DNA of 64,000 bases from Xanthomonas floridensis (GCF_001642575.1 NZ_LXNG01000019.1:1-64000); one strand, 5' to 3'; positions 8,964-18,496 are shown, numbered from the stretch's first letter. Notes: generated from the letters alone by a model not told the origin. Translations and numbers: made by a program.

Positions 8964-9392
8964 GAGCGGTGCGGCGTCTGATGGAGAAAGCAAGGCGTGC
9001 AGCTCGGCGGCGGCAGGCGCATAGGGCGACGATGGTTGGCGTGCGGCGTTTTGCGTGCCGAACGAAGCGGCCAGAAACACCAGGCCCAACGCCGCCGGCA
9101 GTGCGCCCTTGGGCTTGCGCACGCCAAGGTGAGCCATGCCGGACAACAGCAGGTGATACAGGATGCCGGCATAGGCCAGGTCACTGAGCGCCAGGTTGAA
9201 GCGCGACAGGATGATGAGCGGGCCCAGCAGCTTGATTGCGATAATGAAAGGCACCAGCAGCGGTGCCGAATAGCCCAGCTCTGCCTGTGCCTTGCGCACG
9301 AACTCGCCTTTGGCGATGTACAGCCCGGCAGAGGTCAGATAGAGCAACGAAAGCAAGGCGGTACTGATCCAGTAAACAGAAATGGCGGTCAT
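8961..9392 (-). CDS. DoxX-like family membrane protein
   Basis: A 143-residue protein with four predicted membrane helices: ISVYWISTALLSLLYLTSAG, then LVPFIIAIKLLGPLIIL, LAYAGILYHLLLSGMAH and a last helix near LPAALGLVFLAASF. This is the DoxX-like layout. The ATG at 9392 places the first helix at the N-terminus; upstream in-frame codons would add a basic non-conserved tail. Its final codons, Leu-stop, lie inside the right terminal repeat of the adjacent MITE-like element, so the C-terminus was probably changed by that insertion. It is divergent from an HxlR regulator, a common pairing for stress-responsive DoxX proteins. Confidence 0.75.
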   Translation of the reverse strand: MTAISVYWISTALLSLLYLTSAGLYIAKGEFVRKAQAELGYSAPLLVPFIIAIKLLGPLIILSRFNLALSDLAYAGILYHLLLSGMAHLGVRKPKGALPAALGLVFLAASFGTQNAARQPSSPYAPAAAELHALLSPSDAAPL

Positions 9393-9520
9393 GGGGGTTT
9401 TGTGTGCGACAGGCGGTTGCCAAGTGCACGCAGAATGTCGTCTAAGATGACTATTGAAAAGTAGGATGAATATCTGGTGCTTAGTATGAAAAAGCAGACC
9501 ATTGCCGCGGGCGGAAGCAC

Positions 9521-9862
9521 ATGCACGAGGAAATGCGGCGCGCATTTTCGCTGCTGTCGGGCAAGTGGAAACTGGAAATCATGTGGCTGCTCAATCAACG
9601 CATGTATCGCTTCGGCGAGCTGCGCAAGGCGATCCCCGGCATCACCCAGCACATGCTGACCGCGCAGTTGCGCGAGCTGGAAGCGGATGGGTTGATCACC
9701 CGCACGGTGTTTGCAGAAGTGCCGCCGCGCGTTGAATACGCAATCACGGCCAAGGCACGCGGACTTGGTCCGACGATGGAGGCATTGACCGCGTGGTGGC
9801 AGCAGCACGGAGACACCGTCGCGAAACGGCCTGCGTCGCGCGGGCGCAAGCCGGGGGCTTGA
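9521..9862 (+). CDS. HxlR-family transcriptional regulator
   Basis: A 113-residue winged-helix regulator: FSLLSGKWKLEIMWLLNQRM, RFGELRKAIPGITQHMLTAQ, LRELEADGLITRTVFAEVPP and VEYAITAKARGLGPTMEAL. It is the second HxlR gene in this window and closely parallels the one at 5.9 kb. It is divergent from the DoxX-like gene with about 130 bp between their starts, so it probably controls that gene and itself. No cysteine sensor stands out, so the signal is unknown. Confidence 0.85.
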   Translation: MHEEMRRAFSLLSGKWKLEIMWLLNQRMYRFGELRKAIPGITQHMLTAQLRELEADGLITRTVFAEVPPRVEYAITAKARGLGPTMEALTAWWQQHGDTVAKRPASRGRKPGA

Positions 9863-9936
9863 CTGCGAAGTTGACTCGCCGTTTCGCAAGTACAGACCGG
9901 CGTTGGGGCATCAAACAACGTTCGATACCGCTGCCT

Positions 9937-11331
9937 TCAAAGCGGAAGCCGCCGCACGATGTAGTTCACCACGTTCTCCATCGCACCGGGATCGGTGTTG
10001 CTCAAACCCACCACTACGTAGCCCTTGGAGGGCACTACCACGAATGCAGTATTCGCGCCCGGCGCTCCGCCCTCGTGTCCGTACTGTCTTTCTTCCCCTT
10101 GTCCGCTGACCATGAAGCCATAGCCGTACCAGTGTTTATGGTTCTGCGGCAAGGTGGCCGCTTCCAGCAATGCAGGCGACAGCAGTTTGCCCGTACGCAG
10201 TGCTTCGCCGAATCTGAGCATGTCCGCTACTGTGCTGTAGCCGCCACCGGCCGCCATTCCGCGCCATGGTAGCGATGCGGTTTCCGCCTGCCAGGTGCCG
10301 TCTCGCTTGGTATATGCGATCGCCCTGCCCGCCACTGGCGTCGACTCCGGCTCCGACCCTGTCGATGCCATACCTGCCACGCGGTAGATGTGTTGCTCGA
10401 CGTAGTCGTAGTAGGACTGGCCACTGACCGCCTCGACGATCGCGCCAAGTACGATGTAGCCGAAGTTGGAATAGCCATCCTGACTGCCGGGTATCTGTTC
10501 TGGAGGCGTCGCGCCGAATCGCTTGATGTAATCGGTGTGCGTTTTCAGGGTTTGCGAATAGCTGCTGAAATCGTCGCCGAAAATCTCGCCGAGTCCGCTG
10601 GTGTGGTTGAGCAGTTGGCGCACCGTGATGGAACCGGCGATGGCCTGGTCGGGGTAAGCAGGCAGGTAGCGGTCGATGGTGCCATCGAGCGATAGCTTGC
10701 CGGCATCCACTAATTGCAACACTGCCACGGCGGTGAACATCTTGTTCAACGATGCAAGCCTGAACCGTGTTTCCGGCGAGACCGCCAGTGCGGCCGATCG
10801 ATTTGCCAATCCGCCCTGCCACTGCAACAGCGGCTTGCCGTCTTTGGTTACCGCCAGCGCGCCGGACAGGCTGTCTGCGACGGCCAGTGCCTCCAATTGC
10901 TGGGTTGCCATTTGCGCAAGCGCTGGAATCTGCATGCGTTTGGGACGGTATGCTGCAGGTAATTCCACACCTTCAATCTGGAAAAGACGCACATCGACGG
11001 GATCGGTCTGATCCAGCTCGACGGTCACCAACAGGGCACGTTCGCTCGGTTGTACCTGCACGATCACTTCGACTTTGCTGGGGCTGCTGGATTTCACGGT
11101 CAGCACGTTGAAATCGCCCATGGATGCATGCAGGTCGGCATCGTGCTGTGCGTTACGGTCGATCTTGTACGTGGTGATGACCGCCTGCAGCTGCTGCGTG
11201 CTGCCCTGATTGAAGGCGGTGAGCCAGCGATGGAAGATCTTCTCGGGTGTCGGGGCCGGCGAGACTGGCTTGGACCAGCCAGTGGCAGTCCAGAGCAGAA
11301 GGGCGGCAGCAAGCAGCGTGAGACGCGTCAT
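9937..11331 (-). CDS. Secreted serine hydrolase, beta-lactamase/D-Ala-D-Ala peptidase fold
   Basis: A 464-residue exported protein. The signal peptide is MTRLTLLAAALLLWTATGWS. Residues ~25-130 form an extra N-terminal domain of the kind that resembles a NTF2-like or DUF3471-type module. The catalytic class C-like domain follows, with SxxK as SLNK (Ser194, Lys197), YSN at 287-289 (GYSNFGY), and a late HEGGAPG box in place of KTG. The family includes esterases, peptidases and beta-lactamases, so the substrate is open. It ends in an intact C-terminal helix. Confidence 0.85.
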   Translation of the reverse strand: MTRLTLLAAALLLWTATGWSKPVSPAPTPEKIFHRWLTAFNQGSTQQLQAVITTYKIDRNAQHDADLHASMGDFNVLTVKSSSPSKVEVIVQVQPSERALLVTVELDQTDPVDVRLFQIEGVELPAAYRPKRMQIPALAQMATQQLEALAVADSLSGALAVTKDGKPLLQWQGGLANRSAALAVSPETRFRLASLNKMFTAVAVLQLVDAGKLSLDGTIDRYLPAYPDQAIAGSITVRQLLNHTSGLGEIFGDDFSSYSQTLKTHTDYIKRFGATPPEQIPGSQDGYSNFGYIVLGAIVEAVSGQSYYDYVEQHIYRVAGMASTGSEPESTPVAGRAIAYTKRDGTWQAETASLPWRGMAAGGGYSTVADMLRFGEALRTGKLLSPALLEAATLPQNHKHWYGYGFMVSGQGEERQYGHEGGAPGANTAFVVVPSKGYVVVGLSNTDPGAMENVVNYIVRRLPL

Positions 11332-11766
11332 CCGGTTCGCCTACTGTGGCAGCTAGTGGGTTCGCGGATCATCACAGGAACCATAGCTCAGCACAAAGCG
11401 GTGGCGCTGATCGTGCTGGCCAGGCAGTTGGCAAAGCAGGCGTTGGTGGTCGGAAGGGCCCTGGTTGTTCCGGTCGCGTGGTCCCGTCTGGCAGAGCTTG
11501 CACGCTGCGCGACGCAGTGGATGGCGCAGCTGCTGGCGAGCGCAGGCCGCGCTGGAGACGCCCTCATCGCATTCAGGCCGATGGAGCGAGATGCTCCAGA
11601 CCCCACAAACGCCGACGCCCCGATCAAGTCGGGGCGCCGGTGCGATCTCTCGTACAAGTCAGCAAATCCATCTGCGTCGCGACGCGTTACCCGTAACAGT
11701 TGATTACTGCTGTCGCGGCGCGGCCTCGATGCGGGCCAATACGCCACGCGACACGGAGGTTGCTTT
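11332..11766. other. Intergenic region with one hairpin
   Basis: About 430 bp without a recognisable gene. It contains a perfect 8-bp stem with a 5-nt loop (11616-11636, CGCCCCGA - TCAAG - TCGGGGCG), but no T-run follows on either strand. It could be part of a small RNA or a weak terminator. Nothing else was identified. Confidence 0.35.
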
Positions 11767-11946
11767 TTACTTGGATGCGTCGCGGACCTTGTCGGCAACC
11801 TGGCCGGCCTTGGCCTGGACCTTGCCGATATTCTTTTCGGCGGCGCCTTCCAGCTCGGTGCTCTTGTCGCCGGTGACGCGACCGATGGCTTCCTTGACCG
11901 AGCCCTTGACCTGCTTGGCGGTACCTTCGATACGGTTCTTATCCAT
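11767..11946 (-). CDS. CsbD-like stress protein
   Basis: A 59-residue hydrophilic protein, MDKNRIEGTAKQVKGSVKEA, followed by TGDKSTELEGAAEKNIGKVQ and a Lys/Ala-rich helix. This matches the CsbD family (small, abundant general-stress proteins). The ATG at 11946 begins exactly at the family N-terminus; the upstream in-frame extension is not CsbD-like. A weak GAGA site lies about 11 nt upstream. The molecular function of the family is not established. Confidence 0.9.
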   Translation of the reverse strand: MDKNRIEGTAKQVKGSVKEAIGRVTGDKSTELEGAAEKNIGKVQAKAGQVADKVRDASK

Positions 11947-12077
11947 GGGACGTTTCTCGTAGTTTGGGAACCCGGCCAGTCTGTCTGGGCCGGTGTGAGC
12001 ATGATGTGCGCTCGCGTTCGGCCGGCCCAGTTGCCAATGCACTAACCGCGTTAGTGCATTCGCTCCAACGTGTGCAG

Positions 12078-13598
12078 TTACTTCTTGCGCGCTGCCGGTT
12101 TGCTGCTACGGCCGGCAAAGCCGCGCTCGCGTGCCCACACGATGGCCTCACCGCGGCTATGCACGTCGATCTTTGAATACAACGCCGCCACGTGATTGCG
12201 CACCGTGTTGGGCGAGACGCCCAGTTCCTGCGCGATCTGTTTGTCGGCCAGGCCCTCGGCGATGTGCCCGAGCACGTCGCGTTCGCGGTCGGTAAGCTCG
12301 GCGATGCCGCAGCCGTTGGCCTGGCTGGGACGGTTGGCGCGCCGCACGTTGGCCAGTTTCTCCAGCAGGCTCTGACTGAACCACGACGCGTCCTGCATCA
12401 CCGCTTCGATGGCGGTCACCAGCTCCATCTCGGTGCGTTTGCGGTCGGTGATGTCCATCAGCGACAGCAGATAGCACTGCACGCCGTGGATGCTGACGGT
12501 TTCTGCGGAGACCAGGCAGTCCAGCTGCTCGCCGTCCTTGCGCGCAATGGCGTATTCGACATTGAGCATGCTGCCGGTTTCGGCCAGTGCGCGATGAAAC
12601 TGCTGGTAGGCCTGGCGGCTGGGAAACAGGCCGATTTCCTCGATGGGCTTGCCGACGATGTCTTCAGTGGCGTACTGGGTGATCTGCGACACGGCATCGT
12701 TGATTTCCACGATCTGCAAGGTCTCTGCATTGCACATCAAGGTAGGTACCGGGGTGATGCGGAACGCCTTGGCAAAGCGTTCCTCGCTTTGACGCAACGC
12801 CACCTCGGCGCGGCGGCGCGGCTCCAGGTCCATGAAGGTGAACAGCATGCAGGCTTCTTCGCCGATCTCGATCGGCTGGCCGGCCACCACCACCAGTTTG
12901 GTGGTGCCATCGGGCAGGCTGAGTTCGGCCTGCATCTGCGGGATGGTGGCGCCCTCGTTGAGCCGTTCCAGCCCCAGCTCACGGCGGTCGGCCATCTCCA
13001 TCACGTCCACTTCGAACACGCTCTTGCCCACCACCGCTTCGCGCGTGTAGCCGGTCATTTCCAGAAAGCCCTGGTTGGCCTTGATATAGCGCTTGTCCTC
13101 GAGCCGGCAGATGCAGGCCGGCGCGGGATTGGCATTGAAGGTGCGTTCGAAGCGCTGTTCGGCGCTGGCCCAGTCGCTGGCATCGGCCACGATCAGCACC
13201 AGGCAATCCGGCTCGCCTTGCGCGTCGGTGAGCACCAGGCTGCGCACGCGATGCACCCACTGCGCATCGGTGCCTTCGCGGAACACTTCCACCACCACGT
13301 CGTTGAACACTTCGCCGGCAATCACGCGGTCGATGGGGTAGTTGCCGGCGTTCAAGCGATGGTTGTTGCGATAGCGCAGCTGGAAGCGAGCGCGGTAGTC
13401 GCTGACGGTGGCGCCCAGCTCGGCGAGTTCGCTGGCGCCATGCATGGCCAGCGCGGCCTCGTTGGCCCAGGTAATGGTCTGATCCGGCTCGATCAGGATC
13501 ACCCCTTCGCTCAAGCCGGTGATGATCTGCTGCAACTGGCGGCGATTGGTGGAACTGGGCGGGCTGCTGGGAAGTGTGGCTTCACTGCCTGACGACAT
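12078..13598 (-). CDS. Multi-PAS sensor with C-terminal LuxR DNA-binding domain
   Basis: A 506-residue one-component regulator. Three successive PAS-type segments occupy roughly residues 20-150, 150-270 and 280-400; recognisable pieces are GLSEGVILIEPDQTITWANE, YIKANQGFLEMTGYTREAVV and IVEINDAVSQITQYATEDIV. A LuxR-type helix-turn-helix follows from about 435 (LTDRERDVLGHIAEGLADKQ, then VSPNTVRNHVAALYSKIDVH). No kinase or receiver domain is present. The ATG at 13598 has a GAGG site 8 nt upstream; an upstream ATG at 13709 would add a non-PAS tail. It is divergent from the membrane-protein gene at 13761. Confidence 0.85.
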   Translation of the reverse strand: MSSGSEATLPSSPPSSTNRRQLQQIITGLSEGVILIEPDQTITWANEAALAMHGASELAELGATVSDYRARFQLRYRNNHRLNAGNYPIDRVIAGEVFNDVVVEVFREGTDAQWVHRVRSLVLTDAQGEPDCLVLIVADASDWASAEQRFERTFNANPAPACICRLEDKRYIKANQGFLEMTGYTREAVVGKSVFEVDVMEMADRRELGLERLNEGATIPQMQAELSLPDGTTKLVVVAGQPIEIGEEACMLFTFMDLEPRRRAEVALRQSEERFAKAFRITPVPTLMCNAETLQIVEINDAVSQITQYATEDIVGKPIEEIGLFPSRQAYQQFHRALAETGSMLNVEYAIARKDGEQLDCLVSAETVSIHGVQCYLLSLMDITDRKRTEMELVTAIEAVMQDASWFSQSLLEKLANVRRANRPSQANGCGIAELTDRERDVLGHIAEGLADKQIAQELGVSPNTVRNHVAALYSKIDVHSRGEAIVWARERGFAGRSSKPAARKK

Positions 13599-13760
13599 GG
13601 GTGACCCTCGGGCAAACAACGGCGGTAGAGAGCAACAGTGGGCGCTCACGGTAGCGGCTGCCTGACGCGAATGCACTAGCTGCACTGGTGCATCCGGCTC
13701 AGGCGTCAAGCCGGCGCCGCTTCCACACTGGCCCCACTTTCACTGCAATGAGGCCACTCC

Positions 13761-14726
13761 ATGGCACAGGTTGTCCGTCCTTCCTACGCCCCCAAGATGT
13801 CGTGGGGCGCCGTGCTCGCCGGCTGCACCATCGCGCTGGTGACGTATCTGACCCTGAGCGTGCTGGGCACCGCGATCGGCGCGTCCACCATCGACCCGCT
13901 GCGCGAGGCCAACCCGGTCAGCGGGCTGGGCACCGGCGCCGGCATCTGGCTGGGGCTCAGCACGCTGGTGTCGGTGGCGCTGGGCGCGTTCGTCGCCGGC
14001 CGCCTGGCCACCGCGCGTGGCGGCACCCACGGCTTGCTCAGCTGGGCAGTCACGTCGCTGGTCACCACCTGGTTGGTGGCCGGGCTGGCCAGCAGTGCGG
14101 TCGGTACCGTGTCGGGCGTGGTCGGCAAGGGCTTGTCGCTGACCGGCCAGGGCATCGCCGCAGCCGCGCCGAGCCTGGGTAACGGGGTGCAGGATGCGCT
14201 CAAACAGCAGGGCATCGACCTGGATTGGGGCGACCTGCGCGGCCAGCTGGACACGCTGCTGCGCCAGACCGGCAAGGCCGAACTTGACCCCGAACGTCTG
14301 AAGGCCCAGGCCGAGGATGTGCGCGATGACGGCAAGGCCGCCGCTGGCGATGCGGCGCAGACCCCGCAGCAGGCCTCCGACGCCTTCGCCGCCTGGTTCG
14401 ACCGGGTACGTGCCCAGGCCAAGCCGGCCATCGATGCCGCCGACCGCGATGCGCTGGTCAACCTGATCATGGCCCGCAGCGGCAAGCCGCGCGCGCAGGC
14501 CGAGCAGATTGCCGACAACTACGCGCAGACCTATCAGCAGGCCATGGCGCAGTACGCCGCGCTCAAGCGCAGCGCCGAGCAGAAGGCGCGCCAGGCCGGT
14601 GACGTGGCCGCACGCGGTATCTCCCGCGCGGCCTGGACCACGTTGGTGCTGCTGATCCTGGGCGCAGGCATCGCGTTTGGCGCCGGCCGTGCGGGACGCC
14701 GTACCGACCCGATCGTCGTGGTGTAG
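13761..14726 (+). CDS. Membrane protein with central helical domain
   Basis: A 321-residue protein. Its N-terminal third has three or four hydrophobic helices (VLAGCTIALVTYLTLSVLGT, GIWLGLSTLVSVALGAFVAG, LLSWAVTSLVTTWLVAGLAS). A long soluble, helical, Lys/Ala/Gln-rich region (~150-285) follows, and a last helix (AAWTTLVLLILGAGIAFGAG) with a basic tail ends the protein. The layout resembles a glycine-zipper-like membrane protein, but I do not recognise a named family. A strong terminator follows at 14870. It is divergent from the PAS-LuxR gene, which could control it. Confidence 0.75.
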   Translation: MAQVVRPSYAPKMSWGAVLAGCTIALVTYLTLSVLGTAIGASTIDPLREANPVSGLGTGAGIWLGLSTLVSVALGAFVAGRLATARGGTHGLLSWAVTSLVTTWLVAGLASSAVGTVSGVVGKGLSLTGQGIAAAAPSLGNGVQDALKQQGIDLDWGDLRGQLDTLLRQTGKAELDPERLKAQAEDVRDDGKAAAGDAAQTPQQASDAFAAWFDRVRAQAKPAIDAADRDALVNLIMARSGKPRAQAEQIADNYAQTYQQAMAQYAALKRSAEQKARQAGDVAARGISRAAWTTLVLLILGAGIAFGAGRAGRRTDPIVVV

Positions 14727-14869
14727 GCCCTGCAGGCTCCGGGCATGCGCTGGCATGCCGCTGCCCGCAGCAAGGCGCCGCGGCGGGAGACGGCGCCACG
14801 TTCCAGGGAGTGGACCTGAGCAAGGCACCGGGGTAACCCTTCGCGGCGACGGATGCCGCGGCTCGCTCG

Positions 14870-14904
14870 ACACCGGGCCCTCTAGGGATGGCCCGGTGTT
14901 TTTT
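14870..14904 (+). terminator. Rho-independent terminator
   Basis: A perfect 10-bp stem ACACCGGGCC / GGCCCGGTGT with a 10-nt loop is followed directly by a run of six Ts (14899-14904). It ends the membrane-protein transcript about 145 bp after its stop. Confidence 0.9.
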
Positions 14905-15023
14905 CATCCACAGCGCGGCCGCCACACCTGCGCCGTCCGCAGCACGGGAGTGGCGCCAACCGCCATGCGGTGCACCACGCCAGCGGCTGGCTGCGGCGTG
15001 CCTAAACACGTTGGCCGCAGCGC

Positions 15024-17360
15024 ATGTCGCTCGCCGCTGCAGCCCGCGTCCTGCCCGGCCTGCGTGCCACAATGCCGCCACTTCCTACCAGGCACGGCCG
15101 CCACGTGAGTACAGCCCACCCCGTCGTTGCGCCGAGCGGTCTGGAGTTTCTGTCTGGCGGTGGGTTCATGGGCGCGACCATCCGCGCGCACGACTGGGCC
15201 GCCACGCCGCTGGGCGACCCGCACACCTGGCCGCAGTCGCTGCGCTCGGCATTGTCGATCATGCTCAATGCGCGGTTGCTGGGCGCGGTGCTGTGGGGGC
15301 CACAGCTGCGCATGTTTTACAACGACGTCTACCTGCAGTCGTTGGGCGACCGCCACCCGCATGCGCTGGGCCAGCCGGTGGCCGAGGTGTGGGGCGAAAC
15401 CTATGCACCGATCGCCGACGATTTCGCACGGGTGATGCGCACCGGCGATGGGTACGCCCAGGCAGCCATCGCCCTGCCGATGCTGCGCAATGGCGTCTAC
15501 GAAACCACCTACTGGAATACCACCGCATCCCCCATCCGCGGCGAGGACGGCAGCATCGTGGGGCTGCTCAACATCGCCATCGAAACCACCGCCCAAGTCG
15601 CGGCCGAGCGGCATCGCGACATCCAGAACGCGATGCTGAGCAACCAGAACACGCATCTGGTGCACGAGGTGGTCAACCGCACCACCGAACGCGATCGGGC
15701 GCTGGAAGCGGAAACCGCCGCGCGCCGCAACGCCGAGCGCGTGCAGCTGGCGCTGGCGGCCGGGGCCATCATCGGCACCTGGATCTGGGACCTGCCCAAC
15801 GATGCGTTTTCGGTGGACGAGGCGTTTGCCGAGAACTTCGGCTTCGACCCATCCAGCAGCCGTACCGGCTTGCCGTTGGAACTGGTGATAGCCAACGTGC
15901 ATCCCGACGATCGCGACGGCCTGCGCGCAGCGATCAACGAGGTACTGGCACGCGGTGGTGCGTATGCGCACCAGTACCGGGTCAGGCGCCGCGACGGCAA
16001 GTACTACTGGCTGGAAGCCAACGGCCGGGTGGAACATGCGCCGGACGGTACGCCGCTGCGGTTTCCCGGCGTGTTGCTGGATATCGATGCGCGCCACGCC
16101 TTGTCCGAAGAACGCGACCGCGCCCTGGCCGCGTTGCGCGAACTGAGCGAGACGCTGGAACAGCGTGTCACCGCACGGACCAGCGAGCTGATGGTGGTGG
16201 AAGAGGCGCTGCGACAATCGCAGAAGATGGAAGCGGTGGGCCAGCTCACCGGCGGCCTGGCGCACGACTTCAACAACCTGCTGGCCGGTATTTCCGGCGC
16301 GCTGGAACTCATGACCTTGCGCATGGAGCAGCAGCGTTTTGCCGAGCTACCGCGTTACCTCGGCATCGCGCAAAGCGCCACTACGCGCGCGGCATCGCTG
16401 ACGCACCGGCTGCTGGCGTTCGCGCGGCGGCAGACGCTGCTGCCCAAGCCGACCGATGTCAGCCAGCTGATCGTCGACATCCTGGAGCTGGTGCAGCGCA
16501 CCGTAGGGCCGGGCATCCGGGTGGAGAGCGTGCCCAACCCGGTGCTGTGGCCGGCACTGGTGGATGCCTCGCAGCTGGAAAACGCGCTGCTCAACCTGTG
16601 CATCAACGCGCGCGATGCCATGCCCGATGGCGGGCAGCTGCGCATCGACACCAGCAACCACTGGATCGACCACGGCCTGGCGCGGCAACTGGGCATGCGC
16701 CAGGGCCCGTACCTGTCGCTGTGCGTCAGCGATACCGGCACCGGCATGCCACCGGATGTGGTGGCGCGCGCGTTCGACCCGTTCTTCACCACCAAGCCGC
16801 TGGGCGAGGGCACCGGGCTGGGGCTGTCGATGATCTACGGCTTTGCCAAGCAGTCCGGCGGCCAGGTGCGCATCCAGTCGGAAGTGGGCAAGGGTTCGCG
16901 GGTGAGCATCTATCTGCCGCGGCATCTGGGCGCTACGGCGCAAACCGACGCACACGAGCAGCCGTTGCAACTCACCCCCACCGATGCCGGCGAGACGGTG
17001 CTGATCGTCGACGACGAACCGTCCATCCGTTTGCTGCTGGGCGAAATACTGCAGGAGCTCGGCTACACCGTGATCGAAGCCGGCGACAGCGTGGCCGGCC
17101 TGGGCATCCTGCAGTCGGAGGTGCGCATCGACCTGTTGATCAGCGACGTCGGCCTGCCCGGCGGCATGAACGGCCGCCAGATGGCCGACGCCAGCCGTGC
17201 GCATCGCCCCGGTCTCAAAGTGCTGTTCATCACCGGCTTTGCCGAGAACGCGCTACTGGACGACCACCACCTGGAACCGCGCATGGCAGTGCTGACCAAA
17301 CCCTTCAGCGTGAGCGTGCTGACCGCGCGGGTGAAGGAGCTGATCGCCGCGCAGGCGTGA
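15024..17360 (+). CDS. Hybrid sensor histidine kinase/response regulator
   Basis: Up to 778 residues. The order is an N-terminal PAS/GAF-like sensor (~40-190), a PAS domain with PAC motif (~240-355), a coiled linker, HisKA with the phospho-accepting His414 in GGLAHDFNNLL, HATPase_c (N-box LENALLNLCINARDAM, G boxes SDTGTGMPPDVV and GEGTGLGLSMIYG), and a C-terminal receiver (VLIVDDEP at ~659-666, phosphoacceptor Asp708 in ISDVGLPGG, and TKPF lysine near 757). No membrane segments, so it is probably cytosolic. No dedicated DNA-binding domain; output may pass to another protein. The start is unclear: ATG at 15024 or 15072, or the GTG of VSTAHP at 15105, would all fit. Confidence 0.88.
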   Translation: MSLAAAARVLPGLRATMPPLPTRHGRHVSTAHPVVAPSGLEFLSGGGFMGATIRAHDWAATPLGDPHTWPQSLRSALSIMLNARLLGAVLWGPQLRMFYNDVYLQSLGDRHPHALGQPVAEVWGETYAPIADDFARVMRTGDGYAQAAIALPMLRNGVYETTYWNTTASPIRGEDGSIVGLLNIAIETTAQVAAERHRDIQNAMLSNQNTHLVHEVVNRTTERDRALEAETAARRNAERVQLALAAGAIIGTWIWDLPNDAFSVDEAFAENFGFDPSSSRTGLPLELVIANVHPDDRDGLRAAINEVLARGGAYAHQYRVRRRDGKYYWLEANGRVEHAPDGTPLRFPGVLLDIDARHALSEERDRALAALRELSETLEQRVTARTSELMVVEEALRQSQKMEAVGQLTGGLAHDFNNLLAGISGALELMTLRMEQQRFAELPRYLGIAQSATTRAASLTHRLLAFARRQTLLPKPTDVSQLIVDILELVQRTVGPGIRVESVPNPVLWPALVDASQLENALLNLCINARDAMPDGGQLRIDTSNHWIDHGLARQLGMRQGPYLSLCVSDTGTGMPPDVVARAFDPFFTTKPLGEGTGLGLSMIYGFAKQSGGQVRIQSEVGKGSRVSIYLPRHLGATAQTDAHEQPLQLTPTDAGETVLIVDDEPSIRLLLGEILQELGYTVIEAGDSVAGLGILQSEVRIDLLISDVGLPGGMNGRQMADASRAHRPGLKVLFITGFAENALLDDHHLEPRMAVLTKPFSVSVLTARVKELIAAQA

Positions 17361-17465
17361 GTGCACAGGCACACGCACTGACCTGCGCTGCGACATCCTG
17401 CACCGCGACCACTGCAGCGTGCGTCCATGGCACGCTGCGTTGGTTGCCGGTTGCAGCGGTCTGCT

Positions 17466-17876
17466 TCACTTGTCGCGGCGTCGATCGCGCAAGTACGCCT
17501 CGACATCCTGCAGCGTGACGCGCCCACTGCCGCTGCGATCGATCTGCTCGAAGTGCGTGGCGACAAACCCGAGCCCGCGCGCTTGAGCCTGCTGCTTGGT
17601 GAGTGCATCGCCATGCGCCAATGCACCGTCGACGCCGAGCGTGCTGGCGATGCGCTGTTGCGCCTGATCTTCCAGGGTGTCGCCGGTGCTGTCCGTGCGT
17701 ACCGTTTCCACGCCGACGTGACCGGTAGGCATGAAGGGGCCGTCGATCCCTCCGTGGCGGGCGGTGGTGGTTGTGATGGACGCGACGCGTTGCGGTGGCA
17801 ACGCTTGTGCCCCGACGGTGGTTGCCACCACGCCGAGCATGCCAGTGGAGTAACGGACGCAGCGGAGCAGGCGCAT
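17466..17876 (-). CDS. Exported EF-hand protein
   Basis: A 136-residue protein with a signal peptide (MRLLRCVRYSTGMLGVVATT, cut near VGAQA) and one clear calcium-binding loop near the C-terminus, DRSGSGRVTLQD in a helix-loop-helix (FEQIDRSGSGRVTLQDVEAY). A second, incomplete EF-hand-like segment may precede it (GVDGALAHGDALTKQQAQAR). The ATG at 17876 follows a GAGGAA site. Periplasmic or outer-membrane-facing EF-hand proteins are common in this genus, with roles mostly unknown. It is co-oriented with the carboxypeptidase fragment just upstream. Confidence 0.75.
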   Translation of the reverse strand: MRLLRCVRYSTGMLGVVATTVGAQALPPQRVASITTTTARHGGIDGPFMPTGHVGVETVRTDSTGDTLEDQAQQRIASTLGVDGALAHGDALTKQQAQARGLGFVATHFEQIDRSGSGRVTLQDVEAYLRDRRRDK

Positions 17877-17908
17877 CAGAAGTTCCTCACGATGGATGAG
17901 CGGAGCGA

Positions 17909-18268
17909 TCATGGCGTTGCCGTCGCAGGAGCGGCATCGACATTGCGATTGTCCGGCCCTGGCGAATCCAGCAAGGCCAGCGGCACCGCATCGGCGATCG
18001 GCGCGTTGGCGTAGTAGGCGGTCAGGTCGGCTTGCAGCTTCGGGCGCGAGGTGTCGTCGAGATAGGTCATGTGGCCGCCCGCGTAAGTGGCCACCTGCAC
18101 ATCGGCATCGAGATTGCGGATGGTGCGCAACCGCGCGAGTTGCTTTTCGGTGCTGTAGAACGGCGTTGCAAGATCGTGATAACCGCTGACCGCAAACACC
18201 TTGAGCGCCGGATTCAGGCGCAGCGCCCCCAGCAGGTCTGGCAGGGTATCGGGCAGGAGCGCAGGCAT
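17909..18268 (-). pseudogene. C-terminal remnant of a serine carboxypeptidase (S10 family)
   Basis: This 119-residue frame reproduces only the end of an S10 carboxypeptidase: LKVFAVSGYHDLATPFYSTE, carrying the catalytic aspartate (HDLATPF), then ATYAGGHMTYLDD with the catalytic histidine, and the final KLQADLTAYY helix. The serine-bearing N-terminal three quarters are missing. An in-frame TGA lies just upstream (about 18284), and nothing upstream resembles S10. It is therefore a truncated remnant, sitting between the EF-hand gene and a T4SS effector gene. Confidence 0.75.
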
Positions 18269-18496
18269 CCCACGCCCGCTTCAAACACTGGATTGCAAGC
18301 CGATGCCAATGCGATCGCTGCGCAAAGGAAGCTCATGCGCTGCGCCAACGCGTCATATTTGTCTGCTGCATTTCATTTTCGCAGCCCTGTGCAGATGCAG
18401 ACCTGCGAGCGACGACGCCTCGACGCGATCGACGACAAGGTCTGCGACGGCTGAAAAAGCCGATCGGACTGCGTCAGCGACCAGACACTCTCGCCG

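Noticed and set aside
11616..11636. Rho-independent terminator
   Set aside because: The 8-bp stem is perfect, but no T-run follows on either strand, so I list it only as a hairpin in an intergenic region.
14888..17518. An 876-codon frame overlapping the hybrid histidine kinase
   Set aside because: Same strand, different frame, Arg/Ala/Gly-rich with no domains. The kinase frame carries all kinase motifs.
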